64,000 nt of DNA from an uncultured Marinicella sp. (lineage in GTDB: Bacteria; Pseudomonadota; Gammaproteobacteria; Xanthomonadales; Marinicellaceae): NCBI GenBank assembly GCA_947502595.1, contig CANNAM010000001.1, positions 1-64,000 on the forward strand. The letters run 5' to 3'. Below are positions 45,554 to 54,906 of the stretch, in pieces; the first letter of the stretch is position 1, and each line of letters starts with the position of its first letter. The notes beneath the pieces are model-generated. The model searched no databases. It saw only the letters and a list, made by a program, of their open reading frames with translations, and had not been told where the DNA came from. Both the position numbers and the translations under genes were made by a program.

Positions 45554-46983
45554 GTTATTTAAATCCAGAACATAAATTTGCCAGTCGCATGCAGCGAATT
45601 CATTTAATCGGAATTGGTGGTTCAGGCATGTCGGGCATTGCAGAAGTATTGCATAACTTAGATTTCAAAGTCAGTGGCTCAGACTTACAGGCAGGCAAGG
45701 TGACAGAGCGCTTAAAAGCCATGGGTATTCAAGTGATGCTGGGTCATGATGCAGAACATGTGGAGCAAGCAGATGTGGTGGTGTACTCCTCTGCAATTCA
45801 GGCGAAAAACCAAGAACTTAAAGCCGCCAGAGCTGCTCAAATTCCAGTGCTAACTCGGGCAGAAATGTTGGCAGAGTTGATGCGCTTTAAAGTGGGTATC
45901 GCAGTGGCAGGAACGCATGGAAAAACCACAACTACCAGTTTGGTCGCCAGTATTTTAACTGAAGCAGGTTTAGACCCCACATTTGTAATCGGTGGTTTGT
46001 TGACTTCAGCAGGTACCAATGCAGGATTAGGTACAGGTGAATACCTGGTGGCTGAAGCCGATGAGTCAGATGGTTCGTTTCAGTTATTACAACCAGTGAT
46101 GGCCATTGTGACCAATATTGATGAAGATCATATGGCCACTTTTGACAATGATTTGGATCAGTTGAAACTGTCCTTTTCGACATTCCTGCATCGTGTTCCG
46201 TTTTATGGTGTGACGGTGTTGTGTGTGGATGATGAACATGTCTTTGAATTGTCACAACAAATCTCGCGGCATCAAATTACTTATGGTTTAACCGAACGGG
46301 CGCAAATTCGGGCAGTGAACTTAAAACAAAATAAACAATTCATGTGGTTTGATGTGATGATCAATGACCAAGTCATGATGCAACAGGTGAAATTAAATTT
46401 ACCTGGCACCCACAATGTTTTGAACGCACTTGCAGCCATTGCCATTGGCATTGAGCTGGATGTGGAAATGCAGGCAATGAAAAATGCCTTGGCAAATTTC
46501 AATGGTGTCGGCAGACGTTTCAATATTTACCCTGATTATCAGCTAGATGATACTGCGGTAACAATCATTGATGATTATGCTCACCATCCAACAGAATTGG
46601 CTGCTGCTATACAAGCATGCAGAGATGGTTGGCCGGACAATCGATTGGTGATGGTGTTTCAACCACACAGGTACAGTAGAACCAGGGATTTATTTGATGA
46701 TTTTGCTGATGTCTTAGATGAGGTTGATTTGCTGTTGGTTAGCGAAGTGTATGCTGCTGGCGAGGCCATTATTTCAGGTGCGACTGCCAATGACCTTTGT
46801 CGCAGCGTCAGAAACCGTGGCAAGTTAGACCCGGTATTTGTTCAAGACCTTAATAATGTACCCAAAACATTGAGTCATTTGGTGGAAGCAGGTGATGTGG
46901 TATTGATGGTGGGTGCCGGTACCATTGGTACATTGATTCAAAACATGTTGCAAGAAGAACACACAGGAGGCCTGTATGTCTGA
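45550..46983 (+). CDS. murC: UDP-N-acetylmuramate-L-alanine ligase MurC
   Basis: First Mur ligase, adding L-Ala to UDP-MurNAc. N-terminal G-I-G-G-S-G-M-S-G nucleotide fold, ATP-binding G-T-H-G-K-T-T-T-T, D-D-Y-A-H-H-P-T-E and Q-P-H-R-Y-S-R-T motifs in 477 residues. The last codons overlap ddl by eight bases and contain its GGAGG ribosome-binding site. Confidence 0.97.
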   Translation: MSYLNPEHKFASRMQRIHLIGIGGSGMSGIAEVLHNLDFKVSGSDLQAGKVTERLKAMGIQVMLGHDAEHVEQADVVVYSSAIQAKNQELKAARAAQIPVLTRAEMLAELMRFKVGIAVAGTHGKTTTTSLVASILTEAGLDPTFVIGGLLTSAGTNAGLGTGEYLVAEADESDGSFQLLQPVMAIVTNIDEDHMATFDNDLDQLKLSFSTFLHRVPFYGVTVLCVDDEHVFELSQQISRHQITYGLTERAQIRAVNLKQNKQFMWFDVMINDQVMMQQVKLNLPGTHNVLNALAAIAIGIELDVEMQAMKNALANFNGVGRRFNIYPDYQLDDTAVTIIDDYAHHPTELAAAIQACRDGWPDNRLVMVFQPHRYSRTRDLFDDFADVLDEVDLLLVSEVYAAGEAIISGATANDLCRSVRNRGKLDPVFVQDLNNVPKTLSHLVEAGDVVLMVGAGTIGTLIQNMLQEEHTGGLYV

Positions 46984-47887
46984 GTTACATGTGGCTGTAC
47001 TACACGGTGGTCAATCTGCAGAGCGTGAAGTGTCGTTGAAATCAGGTGCAGCGGTGGCGAAAGCTTTAACCGCATTGGGTCATCGTGTTGCAATGGTGGA
47101 TGGTATAGCAGCATTGAAATTATTGGATAAGGACAGTATTGATGTGGTGTTCAATATCATGCATGGTGCAGACGGTGAAGATGGTCAGTTGGCTGCATGG
47201 TTAAAACTAGAAGGTTATGTATCGACTTGCGGCAGTTTTGCTGGCGCCAGTTTGAGTTGGCATAAGGACCAAGCCAAAACCATGTTAGCGAAAGCCGGTT
47301 TACTCACACCCAACAGCCAATTGCTCAAGCACCCAGCGGCATTACAAGTGCAGGGCAATGGTCCATGGATCATTAAGCCAGCCACTGAAGGGTCAAGTGT
47401 GGGTCTGTTTAAAGCGAATGATGCCAAGGAGCTGCAATTGGCTGTAGCAGATGCATTTGAACTGGCTGAAGACATCTTGGTTGAAGATTTTATTCAGGGC
47501 ACTGAGTGTACAGTAGGTGTGGTTGGTGATGTGGTGTTACCGGTCGTGAGTATTCAACCGGCCAGTGAGTTGTATGACTTCCATGCGAAATACAGCAGTT
47601 CCAGTACCCAGTACCACTGCCCCCCAAAATTTTCAGAGCAGTGGCAACAAGCGCTACAAGATGATGCCAAGCTTGCTGCTGAAGTGCTTAATATTGATGG
47701 ATGGTGTCGGGTTGATTTTATTGTTGATGCACAAGGCCGAAGGTGGTTTCTAGAGGTCAATACGACACCTGGTATGACCAACAGCAGCTTGTTACCCAAA
47801 GCAGCTGCGGTCCATGGTTGGTCTTTCGAACAATTGGTGGCTGCAATTTTAGCCACAGCAAAAAAAGCTGAAGGGGGTCGGTCATGA
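46976..47887 (+). CDS. ddl: D-alanine-D-alanine ligase
   Basis: ATP-grasp ligase making the D-Ala-D-Ala substrate of MurF. H-G-G-Q-S-A-E-R-E-V-S at the start, the E-G-S-S-V-G-L omega-type loop region, and the C-terminal E-V-N-T-T-P-G-M-T. 303 residues, DdlB-like in length and position. ATGA overlap with ftsQ. Confidence 0.96.
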   Translation: MSELHVAVLHGGQSAEREVSLKSGAAVAKALTALGHRVAMVDGIAALKLLDKDSIDVVFNIMHGADGEDGQLAAWLKLEGYVSTCGSFAGASLSWHKDQAKTMLAKAGLLTPNSQLLKHPAALQVQGNGPWIIKPATEGSSVGLFKANDAKELQLAVADAFELAEDILVEDFIQGTECTVGVVGDVVLPVVSIQPASELYDFHAKYSSSSTQYHCPPKFSEQWQQALQDDAKLAAEVLNIDGWCRVDFIVDAQGRRWFLEVNTTPGMTNSSLLPKAAAVHGWSFEQLVAAILATAKKAEGGRS

Positions 47888-48624
47888 GTAAAACCATGCA
47901 ATTGACCATTATATTCAGTTTGTTGGTGCTGTTATTGGTGGTGGCCATGATGAGTGGTTTGATTCAATCTGAACGCTGGAAAATAAGTCACTTGGAAGTG
48001 GCTGCTGAATACAATCGAATCACCCCAGAACAGCTGCGTTTGATGGTGGCTAAATCACCGGAACGCTCATTCTTTCGCTTGGACGCTGAATATGTAAAAG
48101 CCAGTATAGAGTCCATGCCTTGGGTAAGGTATGCCCATGTAGTTAAACAATGGCCAGACACACTGAAAATAACTATTAAGGAGCATCAGGCCATTGCGGT
48201 ATGGAATGGAGTGGATTTATTGAACCAGTCAGGTGAAGTTTTTCAAGTTGATGCTGTTGATCATCTAAATGCCTTACCAAGAATTTATGGTGTCAAAGAA
48301 GATTCTGTGATGACTTTAGAACATTTCAATCGTTTCAATCAATTGTTAAAGCCTATTGGGCATGAAATCAGCCAGGCCAGGGTCAATGAACGTGGTGATT
48401 GGCAGTTGGTATTGCGCAACGGTTTGGAAGTGTTTTTAGGCACTGAAAAACATGAGGCGCGGATTTTGCGCTTGGCAGAAACATGGGAACAATTATTGGC
48501 TGCATCAGAGCGATTACCTGAACGTGTGGATTTGCGTTACAGCAATGGTTATGTGGTTCGTTGGCGTGAACAACAAAAAGTGAGCGCCCAAAAAATAACG
48601 TTTGATAGGCAGGATATAGGATAA
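47884..48624 (+). CDS. ftsQ: Cell division protein FtsQ
   Basis: 246-residue bitopic division protein: one membrane segment (about 7-26), a POTRA domain (W-K-I-S-H-L-E-V onwards) with the conserved S-M-P-W-V-R-Y-A-H-V, and the FtsQ beta domain with L-R-Y-S-N-G-Y-V-V-R-W near the end. It scaffolds FtsL and FtsB. Confidence 0.95.
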   Translation: MSKTMQLTIIFSLLVLLLVVAMMSGLIQSERWKISHLEVAAEYNRITPEQLRLMVAKSPERSFFRLDAEYVKASIESMPWVRYAHVVKQWPDTLKITIKEHQAIAVWNGVDLLNQSGEVFQVDAVDHLNALPRIYGVKEDSVMTLEHFNRFNQLLKPIGHEISQARVNERGDWQLVLRNGLEVFLGTEKHEARILRLAETWEQLLAASERLPERVDLRYSNGYVVRWREQQKVSAQKITFDRQDIG

Positions 48625-48626
48625 AA

Positions 48627-49850
48627 ATGGCTAAAAAACAAGAAACAAAACTGCAGGTTGGTTTAGATATAGGAACATCTAAAGTGGTGGCGATTGTCGG
48701 TGAGTTACATCCTGATGGCTCCATTGAAGTGGTGGGTATAGGTTCATCACCCTCACGTGGCTTAAAGCGCGGTGTGGTAGTAGACATTGAATCTACGGTG
48801 CAATCTATTAAACGGGCCATTGAAGAAGCTGAATTGATGGCAGGTTGTGAAATTCAATCGGTATTCGTTGGTATCGCAGGCAGTCACATTCGCAGCATCA
48901 ACTCTGATGGCATTGTGGCCATTAAAGACAAGGAAGTCAGCAAAATTGATGTGGAAAAAGTTTTGGATGCAGCCAAAGCTGTGCCAATTCCTAATGACCA
49001 AAAAGTTCTGCATGTTTTGCCTCAAGAGTATGTGATTGATGGTCAAGACGGAATCCGTCATCCCATTGGGATGTCTGGTGTGCGTTTGGAAGCACGAGTA
49101 CACCTTATTACTGGCTCTGAAAGTGCCGCACAAAACGTCACCAAATGTGTGGCTCGATGCGGTTTGTCAGTTGATCAAATGATAGTGGAACAACTGGCTT
49201 CATCAACTGCCGTATTGACTGAAGATGAAAAAGAGCTGGGGGTTTGCATGGTTGATATTGGTGCAGGCACTACAGATATTGCAGTGTTCACTAATGGTGC
49301 CATCAGGCACGTATCGGCGATTCCAATTGCAGGTGATCAAGTAACCAATGACATTGCAGTATCAATGCGTACGCCGACCCAGCATGCGGAAGACATCAAA
49401 TTAAAGTATGCCTGTGCCTTGCGGCAGTTGGCATCAGCAGAGGAGACTATTTCAGTACCCAGTGTGGGTGATCGTCAGCCCAGAAGGTTGGCGCGCCAGA
49501 CCTTGGCGGAAGTGGTAGAGCCTCGGTACGAAGAATTATTCAGCCTGGTACAGGCTGATTTACAGCGCAGTGGTTATATAGATTTAATTGCTGCAGGTAT
49601 TGTGTTGACTGGTGGCGCCTCAAGAATGGAAGGGGCTGTTGAGTTGGCAGAAGAAATATTTCATGTGCCCGTAAGGTTGGGCGTGTCAGTGAATGTGGCT
49701 GGCTTGAAAGAGGTTGTAAATAATCCTGTGCATGCGACAGGTGTGGGTTTATTGCAATATGGCAGTAACAACGATTTTGTTGCTGACAGTACTATGGAAT
49801 CAGAGGGCTGGTTACATAAATTTAAAAAGTGGTTTTTAGGTGATTATTGA
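48627..49850 (+). CDS. ftsA: Cell division protein FtsA
   Basis: Actin-like ATPase that tethers FtsZ to the membrane. Phosphate-1 motif G-L-D-I-G-T-S-K, phosphate-2 D-I-G-A-G-T-T-D-I, late T-G-G-A-S-R-M-E-G, and the C-terminal amphipathic membrane helix (W-L-H-K-F-K-K-W-F). 407 residues, starting two bases after ftsQ. Confidence 0.97.
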   Translation: MAKKQETKLQVGLDIGTSKVVAIVGELHPDGSIEVVGIGSSPSRGLKRGVVVDIESTVQSIKRAIEEAELMAGCEIQSVFVGIAGSHIRSINSDGIVAIKDKEVSKIDVEKVLDAAKAVPIPNDQKVLHVLPQEYVIDGQDGIRHPIGMSGVRLEARVHLITGSESAAQNVTKCVARCGLSVDQMIVEQLASSTAVLTEDEKELGVCMVDIGAGTTDIAVFTNGAIRHVSAIPIAGDQVTNDIAVSMRTPTQHAEDIKLKYACALRQLASAEETISVPSVGDRQPRRLARQTLAEVVEPRYEELFSLVQADLQRSGYIDLIAAGIVLTGGASRMEGAVELAEEIFHVPVRLGVSVNVAGLKEVVNNPVHATGVGLLQYGSNNDFVADSTMESEGWLHKFKKWFLGDY

Positions 49851-49937
49851 AAGTAGGTAGCAATTTGTGCCGATTTGAAAAATCGCAAATGAGATACAAA
49901 AACCAAAATTAGATAATAATGTTCGGAGGTATATAAA

Positions 49938-51113
49938 ATGTTTGAATTAATGGAAACTGAAAACACAGGCGCAATCATTAAAGTGATTGGAGTCGGTGGT
50001 GGCGGTGGTAACACCGTACAACAAATGGTTGAAGCGGATATCGAAGGGGTGGAGTTTATTTGCGCCAATACCGATATGCAAGCTTTAGAAAAGACCCATT
50101 GTAAAAATGTGGTCAGAATTGGACAAAATGTAACCAAAGGTTTGGGTGCAGGTGCCAACCCAGAAGTGGGTAGACAGGCTGCATTAGAAGACACAGAACG
50201 CTTGAAAGAATGTTTGGCCAATACCGATATGGTGTTCATCACAGCCGGCATGGGAGGTGGTACAGGTACTGGTGCAGCCCCTGTGATTGCAGCAATTGCT
50301 AAAGAGATGGGTATATTGACTGTGGCAGTAGTTACTAAGCCGTTCCCGTTTGAAGGCAAACGCAGAATGGATGTAGCCAACAAAGGTATTCAAGATTTGG
50401 AACAGCATGTGGACTCTTTGATCACCATTCCTAATGCAAAATTGTTGACTCATTTTGGTCGTGATGTGACTTTGTTGAATGCTTTCAAAGCCGCCAATGA
50501 CGTGTTGCAAGGTGCCGTACAAGGCATTGCTGAATTGATCACTTGTCCTGGATTGGTGAATGTCGATTTTGCTGATGTGAAAACGGTGATGTCAGAAATG
50601 GGTATGGCAATGATGGGTACAGGTATTGGTAAGGGCGATGAACGTGCAGCTGCAGCCACAGAATTGGCCATGAACTCTCCATTATTGGAAGACATCGATA
50701 TGCACGGAGCAAATGGAGTGTTGGTTAATATCACCGCTGGTATGGATATGACCATTGGAGAATATGAAGAAATTGGTGATTTGGTTAAAGAATATGCATC
50801 AGATGAAGCCACTGTGGTAGTGGGAACTTCGATAGACATGGAAATGACCGATGAAATTCGTGTCACAGTAGTTGCCACAGGCTTAAATAAAGCGGTGAAA
50901 CAAAAGCAATTTAAATCAGTGGAAATTGTGCGCAATGCCACCAATAACCGCATTGAACAGCCTATTCGTGCCACCAGGGAAGAGCAAGAAGTAAAAAGTA
51001 ATTCACACAACAGCGGCCAAGCGGTCATTGATCAATTACGTGATGGTAAGGCGTCGGTAGACAGTGATGACTATTTAGACATACCCACATTTTTACGTAA
51101 TCAGTTAGATTGA
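49938..51113 (+). CDS. ftsZ: Cell division protein FtsZ
   Basis: Tubulin-like GTPase of the division ring. G-G-G-G-N-T-V near the N terminus, tubulin signature G-G-G-T-G-T-G, T7 loop N-V-D-F-A-D-V, a short variable linker, and the C-terminal peptide D-Y-L-D-I-P-T-F-L-R that binds FtsA and ZipA. GGAGG lies nine bases before the ATG; the 87-base gap after ftsA may hold a separate promoter, but I see no clear one. Confidence 0.98.
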   Translation: MFELMETENTGAIIKVIGVGGGGGNTVQQMVEADIEGVEFICANTDMQALEKTHCKNVVRIGQNVTKGLGAGANPEVGRQAALEDTERLKECLANTDMVFITAGMGGGTGTGAAPVIAAIAKEMGILTVAVVTKPFPFEGKRRMDVANKGIQDLEQHVDSLITIPNAKLLTHFGRDVTLLNAFKAANDVLQGAVQGIAELITCPGLVNVDFADVKTVMSEMGMAMMGTGIGKGDERAAAATELAMNSPLLEDIDMHGANGVLVNITAGMDMTIGEYEEIGDLVKEYASDEATVVVGTSIDMEMTDEIRVTVVATGLNKAVKQKQFKSVEIVRNATNNRIEQPIRATREEQEVKSNSHNSGQAVIDQLRDGKASVDSDDYLDIPTFLRNQLD

Positions 51114-51188
51114 CAACTGAATATCTGTGTATAACGATAAGACAATCAAGCGAGCCCGGTTTAGATTGTCAGCAAGAACGTCAACCTT

Positions 51189-51225
51189 GCCGGTCACACC
51201 ACCTCCTGTGGCCGGCACTTTTTAT
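51189..51225 (+). terminator. Terminator closing the dcw operon after ftsZ
   Basis: GCCGGTCAC and GTGGCCGGC form a 9-bp stem with one G-U pair and a ten-base loop, followed by A-C-T5. Confidence 0.8.
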
Positions 51226-51296
51226 TGACATTGTCAGGCTGTGCTTGGCACTGTGGTATAAAAGTCACAAGCGTTGTAAAATTACCACAAAATTCA

Positions 51297-51324
51297 TTGA
51301 ATTGAAGTGCCTATGTGCTACAAT
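51297..51324 (+). promoter_or_regulatory. lpxC promoter
   Basis: TTGAAT (51297-51302), 16-base spacer, and TGC-TACAAT (51316-51324), an extended -10. The predicted start near 51331 gives a 36-base leader, so lpxC can be transcribed independently of ftsZ. Confidence 0.6.
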
Positions 51325-51366
51325 CCACAAAATCAAAAAAATCAATCAATACAATTACTACTGCCT

Positions 51367-52278
51367 ATGATTGCACAACAAACATTAAAAAACACCGTCA
51401 GAGCCACAGGCGTAGGTATCCATTCAGGCCAAAAAGTATTTATCACCCTCAGTCCTGCTCCAGTAGACACTGGCATAGTCTTTCGTCGTGTTGACTATAA
51501 ACGTCCAGTTGCAATTCAAGCCAGTGCCATCAATGTAGGTGAAACCAGCATGTCGACGACCTTGGTTAAAAACGGGATTAAAGTGGGTACGGTTGAACAT
51601 TTAATGGCAGCTTTTGCAGGCATGAATATAGATAATTGTTATGTTGATCTAAGTGCATCTGAAGTACCAGTAATGGATGGATCGGCTGGTCCATTTGTAT
51701 TTTTAATCCAATCAGCGGGTATTGCAGAGCAGTCTGCTGCACGACAATTCATTAAGATTAAAAAAGCAATTAAAATAGAAGCAGGCGATAAGTTCGCCAA
51801 TTTAACCCCTTTTGCTGGCAGCAAATATTCGTTTGATATTGAGTTTGATCACCCTGCATTCGAAGACCACCATAATCATGCCAGTATTGACTTGAACACC
51901 CAGTCGTTCATTAAAGAAATTTCACGCGCACGTACCTTTGGCTTTATGCGTGATATTGAGATGTTGCGTAATAATAACTTAGGTTTAGGTGGCAGTATGG
52001 ACAATGCCATTGTGTTAGATGATTATCGGGTACTCAACAATGATGGTCTGCGTTATGAAGCTGAGTTCGTTCGTCACAAGTTGTTAGATGCCATTGGTGA
52101 TATTTATCAATTGGGACACCCTATTATTGGTGCTTACCATGGATACAAGTCTGGACATGCACTGAACAATGAATTGGCCAGGGCTTTGTTGGCCGATGAG
52201 TCTGCGTATGAAATTGTTAGCTTCACCAGCCATAAAGACAAGGCCGAGTCTATGTTGCCACAAGGGTTATTAGCTTAA
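51367..52278 (+). CDS. lpxC: UDP-3-O-acyl-N-acetylglucosamine deacetylase LpxC
   Basis: Zinc deacetylase, the committed step of lipid A synthesis. Start at 51367 ([21 protein letters not shown]) gives 303 residues, the family length; upstream in-frame codons overlap the promoter. The zinc and catalytic region is visible as [10 protein letters not shown] and, near the C terminus, [10 protein letters not shown] ... G-H-P-I-I-G. Its place behind ftsZ is classical for gammaproteobacteria and shows an LPS outer membrane. Confidence 0.97.
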   Translation: MIAQQTLKNTVRATGVGIHSGQKVFITLSPAPVDTGIVFRRVDYKRPVAIQASAINVGETSMSTTLVKNGIKVGTVEHLMAAFAGMNIDNCYVDLSASEVPVMDGSAGPFVFLIQSAGIAEQSAARQFIKIKKAIKIEAGDKFANLTPFAGSKYSFDIEFDHPAFEDHHNHASIDLNTQSFIKEISRARTFGFMRDIEMLRNNNLGLGGSMDNAIVLDDYRVLNNDGLRYEAEFVRHKLLDAIGDIYQLGHPIIGAYHGYKSGHALNNELARALLADESAYEIVSFTSHKDKAESMLPQGLLA

Positions 52279-52322
52279 TACCATAATCAGTTAACTACTG
52301 CATTAAGTAACACTGACTGTAA

Positions 52323-53084
52323 TCAGTCTAATTGCGAAGCTGCGAAATCCACATCCATTGCCTGTAATGCATCCAGAGGCTTGACTTCAGCTGCCCGCTG
52401 ATACAAAGCTGTGGCTTCCTTTATGCCCTTATCCCCTTGTAGCAATAACATGGCATTGCCTGCTTCGATTAAATTGATGGCATTGGGTACCAGCTCCAGT
52501 GATTTTTCTATGTGTTGTAATGCTGTTTTGGCTTTGGCGCCATAAGTAAGGCCACCCAAAGTAGCACCTACTTTGTCTATAATCTCAGCATGGTACATCG
52601 CCATGGCTAAATGCGCTTCAGCATGTTCAGGCTGGCTGTCTAATACTGCGCTGAGTAAACTTTTGATTTTGCCCCCAAGTCCTTTGGCCAAGGCTTTGGT
52701 GATGGAGATTGATTGTGAGTAGCGGCCCATAGCCAAGGCAGTGGTGAATTGGTTGTTTACAGCATCGTTGCTGTACTGTTCGCCAAATAAATACGCTTGT
52801 TCTAACAGTTCAACACTTTGCTCGTCATCTTCGCAAATGTAGTCGGTATAGGCGACCACAGACCTAATCAGAACAGGTACGCCATCGGACTTCAGTTTAA
52901 CAGCCGCAGTGGCAGCATCAGCAAAATTTCCATTATGAAACAACAACCAAGCAGCCAATAAGTCTCCAGTAGGTGGATCCGCTACATCAGCAGCATGTAA
53001 TGCCTCCCACTGCTTGAGCAATTCGCTTTTGCTGAGTGATTGTATAAATTGAGTTTCAGTGGATTGCCAGTTAGATATTTTCAT
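52323..53084 (-). CDS. TPR-like hypothetical protein
   Basis: 253 residues, no signal peptide, built of repeated helical pairs with tetratricopeptide character (for example A-L-Q-H-I-E-K-S-L-E-L-V-P-N-A-I-N-L and A-T-A-L-Y-Q-R-A-A-E-V-K-P). The L-D-S-Q-P-E-H-A-E-A-H-L-A-M-A-M-Y-H-A-E-I segment also recalls tetratricopeptide proteins that count chain items. The function is unknown; protein binding is the only reasonable guess. Convergent with lpxC. Confidence 0.7.
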   Translation of the reverse strand: MKISNWQSTETQFIQSLSKSELLKQWEALHAADVADPPTGDLLAAWLLFHNGNFADAATAAVKLKSDGVPVLIRSVVAYTDYICEDDEQSVELLEQAYLFGEQYSNDAVNNQFTTALAMGRYSQSISITKALAKGLGGKIKSLLSAVLDSQPEHAEAHLAMAMYHAEIIDKVGATLGGLTYGAKAKTALQHIEKSLELVPNAINLIEAGNAMLLLQGDKGIKEATALYQRAAEVKPLDALQAMDVDFAASQLD

Positions 53085-53199
53085 GTTTTAGGTTATTTAG
53101 GTGGAATTTTGAATTAAATTTTACTTTAGTGTGTTTACTCTACAAGCAATGATTACTATACCCACATCATCAATAAAACACAACACAATGAGGTGTCAC

Positions 53200-53598
53200 A
53201 TGAATACAAAACAAATGAAAGAATCAGCAAAAAATGCATTTTTAGCCGGCTTGGGTGTGGTTTCAATCGCACAGAAAGAAGCTACTAAAGCTTATGACAA
53301 AGCGTCAAAAGAAGCCAATAAATTTTATGGTACTTTATTGAAAGAAGGTAAATCTTTTGAAAAGAAATCAAAAAAATCTGTTGATCAATTGACCAACCAA
53401 GCAGAAGGTAAATTCAATAACTTCAAAAACATCGCTACCAAGCAGTTCAATAAAATTGAAAATGTTTTTGAAACTAAAGTAGAAACAGCTTTGAACAAGT
53501 TGGACATTCCAACCAGCGATGACCTGAAAGGTTTGAGCAAACGAGTTGATACTTTAATCAAAGAAATCAAAAAGATTGATACCAAAAAAGCTGCATAA
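53200..53598 (+). CDS. Phasin-like / PHA granule-associated protein
   Basis: 132 residues from the ATG at 53200, chosen because GAGGTG lies just upstream. The start M-K-E-S-A-K-N-A-F-L-A-G-L-G-V-V-S-I-A-Q-K-E resembles the conserved N terminus of PhaF/PhaI-type polyhydroxyalkanoate granule proteins. The rest is a Lys/Ala-rich amphipathic helix, strongly basic. No PHA synthase is in the window, so a general lipid-granule or membrane-surface role is equally possible. Confidence 0.7.
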   Translation: MNTKQMKESAKNAFLAGLGVVSIAQKEATKAYDKASKEANKFYGTLLKEGKSFEKKSKKSVDQLTNQAEGKFNNFKNIATKQFNKIENVFETKVETALNKLDIPTSDDLKGLSKRVDTLIKEIKKIDTKKAA

Positions 53599-53644
53599 AA
53601 AAAGCCGCTTAAATCAATCGCGAGTTTTATACCTCGTCCCCCAG

Positions 53645-53674
53645 CAGTAACCAAGGATGGTTGCTGTTTTTTTT
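53645..53674 (+). terminator. Terminator after the phasin-like gene
   Basis: CAGTAACCA and TGGTTGCTG form a 9-bp stem (one G-U) with a 4-base loop and eight T directly after. Confidence 0.85.
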
Positions 53675-53843
53675 GTCTAAAATATATTCAATTCATTGAA
53701 GCAGCAAATGCATGCATGTTACTGTAAACTGCATCATTGGATAAAATTTTCAATTGATTGCTATTTATACCAGCAGCATATAACTGCTTGAAATTTGTTT
53801 AATACACTACATAATATTGCCAATCAGTTATAATAGAGTCATC

Positions 53844-54170
53844 ATGTCATTACAACTTACTCAACCTGCGGCTGACCGCATATTACATTTTATGTCGATG
53901 GATGAATCGGCTGTGGGCTTTCGTGTCTCAGTTAAAAAAATGGGCTGCTCTGGCTGGGGCTATGATGTGGCTTTGGCGCATGAAGTCGCTGACAATGAAA
54001 TCACCTTGGAAGACAAAGGAGTTAAGTTGATTGTGCCAAAAGATGCCATTGATAAGGTCAATGGCACGGTGATTGATTATGAGAAACAAGGCATCAATCA
54101 AATCTTTGTCTACAAAAATCCTAACGCCACTGGCTCCTGTGGTTGTGGTGAAAGTTTTACCACCAACTAA
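53844..54170 (+). CDS. HesB/IscA family iron-sulfur cluster carrier (IscA/ErpA-like)
   Basis: 108 residues from the ATG at 53844. A-type carrier fold with the three conserved cysteines: K-M-G-C-S-G-W-G-Y in the first half and S-C-G-C-G-E-S-F near the C terminus. Such proteins hand Fe-S clusters to apo-proteins. It stands alone rather than in an isc or suf operon, so whether it is ErpA, IscA or SufA cannot be decided from context. TATAAT at 53829-53834 is too close to the ATG for a normal leader unless the message is nearly leaderless. Confidence 0.9.
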   Translation: MSLQLTQPAADRILHFMSMDESAVGFRVSVKKMGCSGWGYDVALAHEVADNEITLEDKGVKLIVPKDAIDKVNGTVIDYEKQGINQIFVYKNPNATGSCGCGESFTTN

Positions 54171-54193
54171 CGCTGCTTCAAGGTCTAATTGAC

Positions 54194-54721
54194 CTAGCCA
54201 CAGCTGTTAATGTTTTGCGCAATCCTCGGTCTGCCTACATTACTGACAATGATGGCTTTGCCATGCTCAGCACCACGCTCATCACAGAAACGAATGGTTA
54301 AATTGGTACCTGGGGCAAATCCGGTGCGGTTGAATCTGATGGTGGGCCGGTACAACGAGGCTTTGGCCTGTAAACCAGTGTTCATGTTATTTTCGTTCAG
54401 CAACATCTGATCATGGTGATTAAATACCCGATCCTGATTGCTGTCAATAAACACCATCCAACCACCATGCCATTGGCTGTTGCCATCGCAGGCCGTAAAA
54501 GACTGGCTGGCACACAACACCACATGTTGACCTATTATAATACTTTGGCTGCGGGCAAAGTTGATGGTCGAAGAGAGGCGGTTTATCTCTTGAGTCATGC
54601 TCTGATTCAGTTTAAATTCCCGGTAATTTGGCAGTCCATAAGCGGACAGTATTGATATGATGCTGAGGGTTATGATGAGCTCAATCAAGGTAAAGCCTTG
54701 GCAGTGTTGTTTCATTGGCAT
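54194..54721 (-). CDS. GspH/FimT-type pseudopilin
   Basis: About 175 residues. A short basic leader ends M-K-Q-H-C-Q-G, followed at the prepilin peptidase site by F-T-L-I-E-L-I-I-T-L-S-I-I-S-I-L-S and the hydrophobic helix. The C-terminal domain has G-G-W-M-V-F-I-D and the I-R-F-N-R-T-G-F-A-P-G segment typical of GspH/FimT minor pseudopilins. The ATG at 54721 has GGAG about eight bases upstream. It is isolated from the gspCD genes at the right end, so a type IV pilus role is as likely as type II secretion. Confidence 0.87.
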   Translation of the reverse strand: MPMKQHCQGFTLIELIITLSIISILSAYGLPNYREFKLNQSMTQEINRLSSTINFARSQSIIIGQHVVLCASQSFTACDGNSQWHGGWMVFIDSNQDRVFNHHDQMLLNENNMNTGLQAKASLYRPTIRFNRTGFAPGTNLTIRFCDERGAEHGKAIIVSNVGRPRIAQNINSCG

Positions 54722-54790
54722 GAGAGTTACTCCAAATGACTCCATTTTGCGCAACTTACGGCTGTCTTGCCGCTGTAAAATTCTGAATAC

Positions 54791-54831
54791 ACTGTCAATT
54801 TTTTCTGACAGTCATTGCTGATGTTGACAGT
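54791..54831. promoter_or_regulatory. TGACAGT repeats upstream of ssb
   Basis: ACTGTCA (54791-54797) and TGACAGT (54806-54812) form an inverted repeat with an 8-base spacer, and a third TGACAGT lies at 54825-54831. It lies between the divergent pseudopilin gene and ssb. The spacing does not match the LexA box. Confidence 0.4.
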
Positions 54832-54850
54832 TAAATATTATTATGTCGGC

Positions 54851-54879
54851 TTGAATCAATGCAAGGCGCACCCTATAAT
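54851..54879 (+). promoter_or_regulatory. ssb promoter
   Basis: TTGAAT, 17-base spacer, TATAAT; predicted start about 20 bases before the ssb ATG. Confidence 0.7.
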
Positions 54880-54906
54880 CTACTTTTAAAATTTAGGATT
54901 CACATC

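Noticed and set aside
50450-51028. 192-codon open frame on the minus strand within ftsZ
   Set aside because: Antisense shadow of a highly conserved gene; no motif, and the plus-strand frame is certain.
51243-51262. Sigma-54 promoter (TTGGCAC) before lpxC
   Set aside because: The -12 TTGCW element is missing at the required spacing; a sigma-70 promoter at 51297 explains lpxC better.
54794-54811. LexA box upstream of ssb (CTGT...ACAG)
   Set aside because: CTGT and ACAG are separated by far more than the eight bases of the E. coli consensus, and the Xanthomonas-type TTAG-N6-TACTA is absent.
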